DNA of 64,000 nt, from the NCBI GenBank assembly GCA_020636255.1, contig JACJYE010000012.1, positions 124,001 through 188,000 on the forward strand, read 5' to 3'. This DNA is from Lewinellaceae bacterium (GTDB lineage Bacteria > Bacteroidota > Bacteroidia > Chitinophagales > Saprospiraceae). Positions 1 through 7,315 of this stretch are shown piece after piece (position 1 is the stretch's first letter; each line of letters opens with the position of its first letter). A program made the position numbers and the translations under genes. The notes under the pieces were generated by a model, which searched no databases, had not been told where the DNA came from, and was given only the letters and a program-made list of their open reading frames with translations.

Positions 1-390
1 ACGATCTCCGCAGCTATGGGCGGATGCCAGGCGGAGATCGGCGTTTCCTCCGCCATGGCGGCGGCGGCGCTCACCGAAGGGCTGGGCGGCAGTGTCGGCC
101 AGGCGCTCATGGCAGCCGAGATCGCCATGGAACACCACCTCGGCCTGACCTGCGACCCCATACAGGGGCTAGTGCAGGTGCCCTGCATCGAGCGCAACAG
201 TATGGGCGCCATAAAAGCCATCACCGCCGCTAATATCGCCCTGGAGAGCAACCCCGAAAAAGCGAAAGTGCACCTCGATGAGGTGATCAAAACGATGTGG
301 GAAACGGCCCAGGATATGAATACTAAATACAAGGAAACCTCGCAGGGCGGCCTGGCGGTGAATATCTCGATCAAGGTTCCCGAATGTTAG
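1..390 (+). CDS. sdaA: L-serine dehydratase, C-terminal part (5' end outside window)
   Basis: The frame is open from base 1, so only the last ~129 residues are present. It matches the end of the alpha domain of iron-sulfur L-serine dehydratase, which deaminates L-serine to pyruvate and ammonia in the cytoplasm. The Gly/Ala-rich stretch GGCQAEIGVSSAMAAAAL, the segment LTCDPIQGLVQVPCIERN with its conserved Cys residues, and the terminal GGLAVNISIKVPEC are family hallmarks. The cysteines of these segments are the kind that hold the 4Fe-4S cluster. The final Cys is also typical. Whether the beta domain is fused upstream cannot be seen. The neighbour at 404 is on the opposite strand and convergent. 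Confidence 0.93.
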   Translation, partial: TISAAMGGCQAEIGVSSAMAAAALTEGLGGSVGQALMAAEIAMEHHLGLTCDPIQGLVQVPCIERNSMGAIKAITAANIALESNPEKAKVHLDEVIKTMWETAQDMNTKYKETSQGGLAVNISIKVPEC

Positions 391-403
391 GGGTACGTTG
401 CAA

Positions 404-1222
404 TTACTGAGCTTGAGACAACGGCTCTATCAGCCCTTCCTTTACCAGCTCTTCGTAATAGCGGCTCAGCCAGCGCAGCTGCTTCCAATCCTGCACTTTA
501 AGCCCTTTGCGGAGGGATACGTTGATCAGGAACAGCTCGCTCTTTTTCTCGTTCTTGGGATGGAGGTAGAATTTCGCATTCAGCAGAGTGTCGTAGTTGC
601 TCAGGGGCAGGTAGTTGGCCTGATAGTAGGACAGGGTGTCCCTGCCCGATGCGAGGGTATCGTATTGCCAGTCGATGCCGAGCGTTGTCATGCGTTGCAG
701 GACACTATCTTTTGGCAGTTTTATCGTATAGGATTTGCCGATGTAGATATCCCCTTCCGGAGGCTGAAGCCGCAGTATTGAAGTGGCGCCGAAGGCGAGC
801 ACCGCCGCCACCAGCACTAAAGCTTTCAGCAGGCCCGGCGCGTATACCGGGCGCAAAGAGCCCCTCTGATCATGGATCAACCGCCGGCTGGCCGGCAAAA
901 CCGCCAGGGCCCACAGGTCTGAATAATCCACCACCCGGTGTAAAGGCCAGAGCCCCAGGCCGTTCCAGGTGGCGATGAGCCCGGTGGACATAGGCGACTT
1001 CCAGTAAACGAAGGCCAGCCCTGCGAGCAGCGGCATAACCCTTGCGTACTTAGGGAGCAACACGGCAAGAACAGCCGGCAAGATAAGCAGCCCGGCGAAG
1101 TCGGACAGCTTGCCAGTGAGGGCGTTGTGGTAGCTCCACTTCCACCAGGCATCGTTCAGGATCAGGACGGCGAGCCCCGCCAGGAAGATAGGGTTCAGCA
1201 GGGAGGTATTCGTTTTGCGCAT
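404..1222 (-). CDS. hypothetical integral membrane protein
   Basis: A protein of about 272 residues with several hydrophobic segments: NPIFLAGLAVLILND near the N-terminus, LLILPAVLAVLLPKYARVMPLLAGLAFVYW, and LLKALVLVAAVLAFGATSI. These are followed by a soluble C-terminal domain of about 110 residues. I chose the Met at 1222 because MRKTNTSLLNPIFL begins just before the first membrane segment. Upstream Mets at 1276 and 1426 are in frame, but the residues they add look non-coding and would run into the hypF start. I recognise no domain family. The motif LTGKLSDFAGLL suggests a conserved membrane family in Bacteroidota, but no function can be assigned. Confidence 0.7.
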   Translation of the reverse strand: MRKTNTSLLNPIFLAGLAVLILNDAWWKWSYHNALTGKLSDFAGLLILPAVLAVLLPKYARVMPLLAGLAFVYWKSPMSTGLIATWNGLGLWPLHRVVDYSDLWALAVLPASRRLIHDQRGSLRPVYAPGLLKALVLVAAVLAFGATSILRLQPPEGDIYIGKSYTIKLPKDSVLQRMTTLGIDWQYDTLASGRDTLSYYQANYLPLSNYDTLLNAKFYLHPKNEKKSELFLINVSLRKGLKVQDWKQLRWLSRYYEELVKEGLIEPLSQAQ

Positions 1223-1424
1223 TGGCCTTTTTGTATAAAAAACGAGCGAACCCCGGGTAAACTTGCTTTTCAACATGGCATATTGAGGCGGGGAATAAAA
1301 AGGAGTTTTGCTATTTTTGGCGGTAGCCGCCCTCCCCGGCCCATCAACAAGCAGCAAATAACGATTTAGTAATAATTTGCCGCTTTGTATTTTATGAGGA
1401 TTCCTAACTATTGACTTCCGCTCC

Positions 1425-3752
1425 ATGCCAAGCTACCATATCCACATCGAAGGACAGGTCCAGGGTGTAGGTTTCCGGCCCTTCGTCTACCGCCTGGCCC
1501 TTGAGCACGGGCTGGCCGGCTGGGTGAGCAATACAGTTGACGGCGTACACGTGGAATTCAATAGCAGTGCCGATAGCGCACACCGTTTTTACGAAGCGCT
1601 TATCAGCCAGGCGCCCCCCATGGCTATCATTACGGCCCATCAGATAAAAAAGGCCGAAGACAGGCCTTTTTCAGGCTTCGAGATCATCGAAAGCCCTGAA
1701 AACGGAGAGGCGAAGTTGCTGCTGACCCCCGATTTTGCCATCTGTGAAGATTGCAGGCAGGAACTCAACAGCCCCGGCAACCGCCGCTTTGGCTACCCCT
1801 TTATTACCTGCACCAACTGCGGCCCCCGTTTTTCTATCATCACCAAACTGCCGTACGACCGGGAGCGCACCACCATGGCGCCCTTTGGGATGTGCCCGTC
1901 CTGCCGGGCGGAATACGACAACCCGCTGGACCGGCGCTATTTTTCCCAAACCAATTCCTGTCCCGATTGTACGATCCACCTCAGCCTTTTCCACCAGGAA
2001 AAAGGCCGGCTGCCCAACACCCAGGAGGCCATTCTGTATAAGATCCCGCGCCTTTGGTCGGAAGGACGCATCGTAGCCATCAAGGGGATAGGAGGTTTCT
2101 TGCTCACCTGCGACGCCACAAACCCGGATGCTATCCTGTTTCTGCGCAGCCGTAAGCACCGCCCCGACAAACCTTTCGCGCTCATGTATCCAAGCCTCGA
2201 CAGCCTGGCCGGAGATGTAAAGCTAACCCAGGAGGCAGAGGCGGCCTTATTGTCGCCGGCAGCGCCCATAGTGTTGCTACCGGTAAAAGAAAAACTAGCC
2301 AGCGGCGTTCACCTGCCCGGTATAGCCCCCGGGCTGGAGCAGATCGGCGCCATGCTACCCTATGCTCCGTTGTTTGAGCTGTTGTTGAAAACCTTTGGCA
2401 AACCCATCATCGCAACCAGCGGCAACCTCAGTGGCTCACCCATTTGTTATGAAGAGGCCGGTGCGCTGGACTATCTGGCGCCCATTGCCGACTACATCCT
2501 CACCCACGACAGGGATATTGCCGGGCCGCAGGACGACAGCGTATTGCGTTACAGCCCCATCCACAGCCAGCGCATCATCCTGCGGCGGTCGCGGGGGCTG
2601 GCGCCGACCTTTCTACCGCCCACCCCGGCGCCTCCCGGCCAAACCCTGCTGGCAATGGGCGCCGAGATGAAAAGCGCTTTTGCCCTGATGCATGCCGGCA
2701 ACTACTACGCCAGCCAATACCTGGGCAGCCTCGATGCCTATGAATCGCAGGAGCGTTTCCGCAAAATGGCATACCACCTGCTGGGCCTGTTCGACGCCCA
2801 TCCGCAGGCCATACTGGCCGACAGGCACCCCGGGTATTTCAGCACCCAGTTTGGGGAAGAGTTGTCACGCCACTGGGGTATCCCTTTCAAACAGATCCAA
2901 CACCACGAAGCCCACTTCGCAGCAGTACTGGGCGAGCACGGCCTGCTCAGGGCCGAAGCCCCCGTGCTGGGAGTGGTATGGGATGGCCTGGGCCTGGGCC
3001 ATGACGGGCAGGTATGGGGTGGAGAATTTTTCCGCTATGACGGGCAATCATTTGAAAGGCTCGCACATTTCGATTATTTTAGTTACGTATTGGGTGACAA
3101 GACCGCCAGAGAACCCCGGCTGTCGGCGCTGATGGCAACGGCGGGCCTGCCGGAAGCAGAGTGGGCCCTGCTGCCGAAATTCAGCAAAACGGAGTGGGAT
3201 ATCTACCAGAAGATGCTGGATAATACCGACAGTATCCGATCTTCCAGTGTCGGGCGCCTTTTCGATGCCGCGGCCAGCCTGATCATCGGGCACGACAAGT
3301 GCACTTTCGAAGGGGAAGCTGCTATGCTGCTCGAGCAACTGGCGGCCGGCCACTGCCGCCGGTACGGCATGGCGCTGGAAGCCTTCCCGCTTTGGGAAAA
3401 GGGTAATCCGGCCCTTTCCACCCGCCGGCTTATGGCGGGGGTGGTGTCGGCCCTGCAGGCAGGGCGCGACAAGGCCTATATCGCCGCTTGTTTCCACTGG
3501 TCGCTGGCCAGCGCTATTCGGCCGGTAGCGGAAGCAGCGGGTGTACGGCGCATCGCCTTCAGCGGCGGCGTCTGGCAAAATGCCCTGCTGGTGGACATGG
3601 CGATCGAATTGCTGGGAAGAGATTTCGAGCTGTTCTTCCATCGCGAGTTATCGCCCAATGACGAAAGCATCGCTTTCGGGCAATTGTGCCATAGTTTTAT
3701 CCCAAACCCTGGGGTTTTTTCAAAACCCCAGGGTTTGGGGGTGATTAAATAA
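1425..3752 (+). CDS. hypF: [NiFe]-hydrogenase maturation carbamoyltransferase HypF
   Basis: HypF turns carbamoyl phosphate into a carbamoyl-adenylate and passes the carbamoyl group to the C-terminal Cys of HypE, the source of the cyanide ligands of the NiFe centre. All expected domains are present in order: acylphosphatase (residues ~1-90, QVQGVGFRPFVYRLA), two zinc-finger pairs (from C107, CEDC ... CTNC and CPSC ... CPDC), a YrdC-like domain (~200-375, with IATSGNLSGSPI), and a Kae1-like domain (~400-760, with HHEAHFAAVLGEHG and AFSGGVWQNALL). The 775-residue length is normal. The final ~17 residues, after the usual NDESIAFGQL ending, are encoded by a perfect palindrome at 3701-3739. It is the first gene of hypF-hypD-hypE; hypD starts 6 bases after its stop. 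Confidence 0.96.
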   Translation: MPSYHIHIEGQVQGVGFRPFVYRLALEHGLAGWVSNTVDGVHVEFNSSADSAHRFYEALISQAPPMAIITAHQIKKAEDRPFSGFEIIESPENGEAKLLLTPDFAICEDCRQELNSPGNRRFGYPFITCTNCGPRFSIITKLPYDRERTTMAPFGMCPSCRAEYDNPLDRRYFSQTNSCPDCTIHLSLFHQEKGRLPNTQEAILYKIPRLWSEGRIVAIKGIGGFLLTCDATNPDAILFLRSRKHRPDKPFALMYPSLDSLAGDVKLTQEAEAALLSPAAPIVLLPVKEKLASGVHLPGIAPGLEQIGAMLPYAPLFELLLKTFGKPIIATSGNLSGSPICYEEAGALDYLAPIADYILTHDRDIAGPQDDSVLRYSPIHSQRIILRRSRGLAPTFLPPTPAPPGQTLLAMGAEMKSAFALMHAGNYYASQYLGSLDAYESQERFRKMAYHLLGLFDAHPQAILADRHPGYFSTQFGEELSRHWGIPFKQIQHHEAHFAAVLGEHGLLRAEAPVLGVVWDGLGLGHDGQVWGGEFFRYDGQSFERLAHFDYFSYVLGDKTAREPRLSALMATAGLPEAEWALLPKFSKTEWDIYQKMLDNTDSIRSSSVGRLFDAAASLIIGHDKCTFEGEAAMLLEQLAAGHCRRYGMALEAFPLWEKGNPALSTRRLMAGVVSALQAGRDKAYIAACFHWSLASAIRPVAEAAGVRRIAFSGGVWQNALLVDMAIELLGRDFELFFHRELSPNDESIAFGQLCHSFIPNPGVFSKPQGLGVIK
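3701..3739. repeat. Perfect 18-bp inverted repeat with TTC loop inside the hypF 3' end
   Basis: The left arm CCCAAACCCTGGGGTTTT (3701-3718) is followed by TTC (3719-3721) and its exact complement (3722-3739). The palindrome lies wholly within the hypF reading frame and ends 11 bases before the stop codon. It resembles an intrinsic hairpin but has no downstream T-run, and hypD follows at 3759. It probably belongs with the three-base-loop hairpins found elsewhere in the window. Confidence 0.9.
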
Positions 3753-3758
3753 AAAACC

Positions 3759-4859
3759 ATGAAATTCCTGACCGAATACCGGCAACCCGAGCTGGTGGCC
3801 CAATACCTGGCCGAGATCAAAAAGGCTGTTACGCGGCCGTGGCAGATCATGGAGGTGTGTGGTGGGCAAACCCACAGCCTGGTCAAAAACGGCATTCTGA
3901 ACATGCTGCCCCCCGAAATACAAATGATACACGGCCCCGGATGCCCCGTCTGTGTCACCCCACTTAACCTCATTGACAAAGCGGTTTTCCTGGCGCAGGA
4001 AAAAGATGTCATACTCTGTTCTTTCGGGGATATGCTGCGGGTGCCCGGTTCCCAAAAGAGCCTGCTGCAGGCCAAAGCGGAAGGTGCTGACGTACGCATT
4101 CTCTACTCACCCCTCGAAGCGGTACGGCTTGCCCGGGAAAAACCGGGCAAAGAAGTGGTCTTTTTTGCCGTAGGCTTCGAAACGACAGCACCTGCCAATG
4201 CCTTGTCCGTATTACAGGCAGCACAGCTAGGAGTAAGGAACTATTCCATCCTGCCCTCCCACGTGCTGGTGCCGCCGGCCATCGAGGCCGTTATGGATGA
4301 TGAGCAAAGCAATGTTCAGGGATTCCTCGGCGCGGGCCACGTCTGCACGATCATGGGAACAGAGGAGTATTACCCTCTGGTGGAGCGCTACCACATCCCT
4401 ATCGTCGTGACCGGCTTCGAGCCCGCCGACCTGCTACAGGGCATCCTTATGACGGTGCGGCAGCTCGAAAAGGGTGAAGCAAAACTCGAGAACCAGTACA
4501 GCCGCGTGGTGCGCCCCGAAGGCAACCCAGAGGCCAGAAAGATCATCGCCCAGGCGTTCGAAGTAGGCGACAGAGAGTGGCGCGGCATCGGCAACATCCC
4601 GCACAGTGGTTACCACCTGAGGCCGGAATTCGGGGCCTACGATGCCAATATCAAATTCGATGTAGATATACCGAAGGCCAAAGAAAGCGAAGAATGTATC
4701 GCCGGCCTGGTGCTCAAAGGCATTAAAAAGCCGCACGAATGCCCGCAATTCGGCAAAGGCTGTACCCCTTCCTCCCCTCTGGGAGCACCTATGGTGTCGT
4801 CGGAAGGCGCCTGCGCAGCTTATTATCATTTTTCTCAGGCCGTCTCAGAGATGGCCTAG
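3759..4859 (+). CDS. hypD: Hydrogenase maturation scaffold protein HypD
   Basis: HypD is the 4Fe-4S scaffold on which, together with HypC, the Fe(CN)2CO unit is built before insertion into the hydrogenase large subunit. The 366-residue length is typical. Conserved motifs include EVCGGQTHSLVK (C34), GPGCPVCVTP (C62 and C65), GFETTAPANA, and the C-terminal cluster-binding segment FGKGCTPSSPLGAPMVSSEG ending in CAAYYHF. It lies 6 bases downstream of hypF, so the two are surely co-transcribed. HypC, its partner, is not encoded next to it or anywhere recognisable in the window. Confidence 0.96.
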   Translation: MKFLTEYRQPELVAQYLAEIKKAVTRPWQIMEVCGGQTHSLVKNGILNMLPPEIQMIHGPGCPVCVTPLNLIDKAVFLAQEKDVILCSFGDMLRVPGSQKSLLQAKAEGADVRILYSPLEAVRLAREKPGKEVVFFAVGFETTAPANALSVLQAAQLGVRNYSILPSHVLVPPAIEAVMDDEQSNVQGFLGAGHVCTIMGTEEYYPLVERYHIPIVVTGFEPADLLQGILMTVRQLEKGEAKLENQYSRVVRPEGNPEARKIIAQAFEVGDREWRGIGNIPHSGYHLRPEFGAYDANIKFDVDIPKAKESEECIAGLVLKGIKKPHECPQFGKGCTPSSPLGAPMVSSEGACAAYYHFSQAVSEMA

Positions 4860-4916
4860 GGATGTTAAAAGTTTCAGGTTTAGCCCTGTAAACTGCAATC
4901 TGCAACTAACGAACCA

Positions 4917-5975
4917 ATGAACACGAAAAAGATCAAAATGCAACTGGATTGCCCCATGCCCGAACTCGACTTCGACATCATCACGCTGGGGCACGGCAGC
5001 GGAGGGTTGCTGACGAACAAGTTGCTGGAAAGCGGGGTATTCAACCTGCTGAGCAATGATAAGCTGGACACGCACCACGATGGGGCTATATTATCGTTTA
5101 ACGGGGCCGTAGGTTTCTCAACCGATAGTTTTGTCATCTCGCCCATCTTTTTCCCTGGCGGCAATATCGGCGAGCTGGCCGTCAATGGCACGGTCAACGA
5201 CCTGGCTATGTGCGGGGCCATACCACAGCATCTTTCTCTGGGTTTTGTGCTGGAAGAAGGCCTGAGCATGGCCGATTTCTGGCAGATCCTGGTCTCCATC
5301 AAAAGCGCCTGCGAGCGGGCCGGCGTTCAGGTGGTGACGGGCGACACCAAGGTCGTGGAGAAGGGCAAAGGCGACAAGATCTTCATCAACACCACCGGGC
5401 TGGGGCCTATACACCCCCGGGCCGACATCCGTATGAGCCGCATCCAGCCGGGCGACAAAGTGGTGATCAGCGGTAATCTGGCCACCCATGGCGTTGCCAT
5501 CCTTTCGGTGCGCGAAGGGCTGCAGTTCGAAACCGATATAGAAAGCGACACCTGCAACCTGAACCATACCGTCAGAGCACTGCTTGACGAATTCGGGCCC
5601 GCCATACACCTGATGCGCGACCCCACGCGGGGTGGCGTCGCTACCGTGCTCAACGAGCTGGCGCGCGACACCCGCCTGGGCGTCGATATCCACCAGCCCT
5701 TGCTACCCCTCGACGAACAGGTAGAGGGCGCCTGCGAGATCCTGGGGCTCGACCCCCTCTACGTGGCCAACGAAGGGATCTTTATCGCCATCGTAGAGGC
5801 CGGCCAGGCCGAAGCTTTCACCAGCAAGCTACGCAGCCTCGAACATGGTGAAAATGCCGCTGTTATCGGCGAGGTGGTAGATGCCCACCCCCGGCAGGTC
5901 GTACTGTCCAGCAATATCGGCGGGAAACGGGTAGTCAACATGCCGGTAGGCGAACAGCTGCCGAGGATATGTTAG
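4917..5975 (+). CDS. hypE: Hydrogenase maturation thiocarboxamide dehydratase HypE
   Basis: HypE uses ATP to dehydrate the carbamoyl group on its C-terminal Cys to a thiocyanate, which supplies CN- to the HypC-HypD complex. The protein has the PurM-like fold signatures ITLGHGSGGLLTNKLLE near the N-terminus and DPTRGGVATVLNELA at about residues 235-250. It ends with PRIC, the conserved tail carrying the reactive cysteine (C352). The 352-residue length is normal. A 57-base gap separates it from hypD. No structural hydrogenase genes and no hypA, hypB or hypC are visible, so those must lie elsewhere. Confidence 0.96.
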   Translation: MNTKKIKMQLDCPMPELDFDIITLGHGSGGLLTNKLLESGVFNLLSNDKLDTHHDGAILSFNGAVGFSTDSFVISPIFFPGGNIGELAVNGTVNDLAMCGAIPQHLSLGFVLEEGLSMADFWQILVSIKSACERAGVQVVTGDTKVVEKGKGDKIFINTTGLGPIHPRADIRMSRIQPGDKVVISGNLATHGVAILSVREGLQFETDIESDTCNLNHTVRALLDEFGPAIHLMRDPTRGGVATVLNELARDTRLGVDIHQPLLPLDEQVEGACEILGLDPLYVANEGIFIAIVEAGQAEAFTSKLRSLEHGENAAVIGEVVDAHPRQVVLSSNIGGKRVVNMPVGEQLPRIC

Positions 5976-5996
5976 GGAATACCACGCCCTTCCTCA

Positions 5997-7238
5997 CTAA
6001 TTCATCGCCAGCTGCGTCTGTAATGCCTTCAACTCCGGATAGCGGGCATGTGTGCGCGACGCTACTTCGAGGTAGCGGTTGGCTGCCTCGGCATCTCCTT
6101 TTTTGAAGTAAATGGAAGCCAGCACCCGGTTAACATCGATATTGTCGGGGCGACGGTTGTATTCCTGCAGCCCGTACTCCAGGGCTTTATCCGGGTCATC
6201 CAGCAGATTGGCGTACAGCTTGGCGTATTCGAGGCACATGTCGTGCCCGCTTTCCGTATCCTCGCTGAACATCTGCAAAAGGCCCTCTACCGTGGCCTGG
6301 AACTCCGGTTCGCGCCCCTGTGCCTTGTACATACGGGCCAGCGACTCATGGAAGCTGAACTCGGGGATGATTGCCGCCGCTTTTTTGAGCAGGCTTTCCG
6401 CGGCTTCATAGTCCTTGCGCTGTAAGGCCACATCGCCCAGCGCCGCGATGGCAAAAGGATAATCGGGGCGCTCAACGAGTATGGCCTGATACTGCTGTTC
6501 CGCTTCTTCCAGGCTGTGATAATGCTCGTAAAGCTTACCCAGGTTCAGGCGCGTCCAGGCCGTTTGTTCGTAACCTGGGTAGCCGGCTGACACCGCCAGC
6601 TTCATCGCTTCGATGGCGCCTTCTACATCGCCATAAATTTCCCGCAGATATGACACCCGCGCATACGACCTCAGGTCGGGGCGAATGGATACCATCTTAT
6701 CGGCCATTGCTACAGCCTCATCGTAATGGCCCAATTCCACATTGGCATCTACCAAAGCGCCATATATCTGCGCGTTGTACGGGTTGATCGCCACTGCTTC
6801 TTTGGCCGTTGCAAGTGCGTTGGTAAAATCGTGAAGCGATAATTGTATGCCGGCCTTTGCCGACAGTGCCCGGAAACGGATATCCGCGTCACCGGCATCG
6901 CCCGGTATGCCGTCCAGTACAGCCAGCGCCGCCGGGTAATAGTGGCCATGTTCCCCGCTGATCCGCGCTTCGTTGACAAAAAGTGTGGCCAGGGCCAGGC
7001 GAGTGGTATTATCCCTGGGGTCTTCGATCAGCTTTTGCCGATACGCGACGTACAGGTTCTGCACTTTTTCCCATTCTTTTCCATTCTGGATAGCCGGGCT
7101 CCTGTCCAGTAGTTTAGGGAAACCCTCATAGACGCTCATCAGCTTATCCGTTTCGCTTTCCGGAGCCTGCCGGCAGGCATAAAGGCAGCAGCACAATACC
7201 AGCGTTGTCAGAAGAAATGTTCTCTTGAGGTATATCAT
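5997..7238 (-). CDS. TPR-repeat lipoprotein
   Basis: About 413 residues. I chose the Met at 7238 because it gives a clean lipoprotein signal, MIYLKRTFLLTTLVLCCCLY, with a lipobox ending at Cys (LYAC) and then a polar linker. The rest is mostly helical tetratricopeptide repeats, with motifs such as NPYNAQIYGALVDANVELGH, AIAALGDVALQRKDYEAAES and LEYGLQEYNRRPDNIDVNRV. TPR lipoproteins act as protein-binding scaffolds, but the partner here is unknown. It lies downstream of the two DUF4331 genes on the same strand, and a GC-rich hairpin at 7259-7285 separates it from them. Whether it belongs to that transcription unit is uncertain. Confidence 0.8.
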   Translation of the reverse strand: MIYLKRTFLLTTLVLCCCLYACRQAPESETDKLMSVYEGFPKLLDRSPAIQNGKEWEKVQNLYVAYRQKLIEDPRDNTTRLALATLFVNEARISGEHGHYYPAALAVLDGIPGDAGDADIRFRALSAKAGIQLSLHDFTNALATAKEAVAINPYNAQIYGALVDANVELGHYDEAVAMADKMVSIRPDLRSYARVSYLREIYGDVEGAIEAMKLAVSAGYPGYEQTAWTRLNLGKLYEHYHSLEEAEQQYQAILVERPDYPFAIAALGDVALQRKDYEAAESLLKKAAAIIPEFSFHESLARMYKAQGREPEFQATVEGLLQMFSEDTESGHDMCLEYAKLYANLLDDPDKALEYGLQEYNRRPDNIDVNRVLASIYFKKGDAEAANRYLEVASRTHARYPELKALQTQLAMN

Positions 7239-7258
7239 GATATTTGGGTTTTTAAAAC

Positions 7259-7285
7259 GCCCGGGGGTATGCATTGCCCCCGGGC
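7259..7285 (-). terminator. GC-rich hairpin between DUF4331 gene and TPR gene
   Basis: GCCCGGGGG (7259-7267) pairs with CCCCCGGGC (7277-7285), giving a 9-bp stem. On the minus strand it follows the stop codon of the T9SS-type DUF4331 gene by about 30 bases and is followed by CGTTTTA. It is probably an intrinsic terminator, though the T-run is short. Confidence 0.6.
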
Positions 7286-7315
7286 CATGAGAAAAAAGAA
7301 ATGAAAAATTCCCCT

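Noticed and set aside
3701..3739. Intrinsic terminator after hypF
   Set aside because: The hairpin lies inside the hypF reading frame and has no T-run after it; hypD starts 20 bases later, so termination there would be odd.
5997..7274. Longer start for the TPR lipoprotein
   Set aside because: The Met at 7274 falls in the GC-rich terminator hairpin and would bury the lipoprotein signal.
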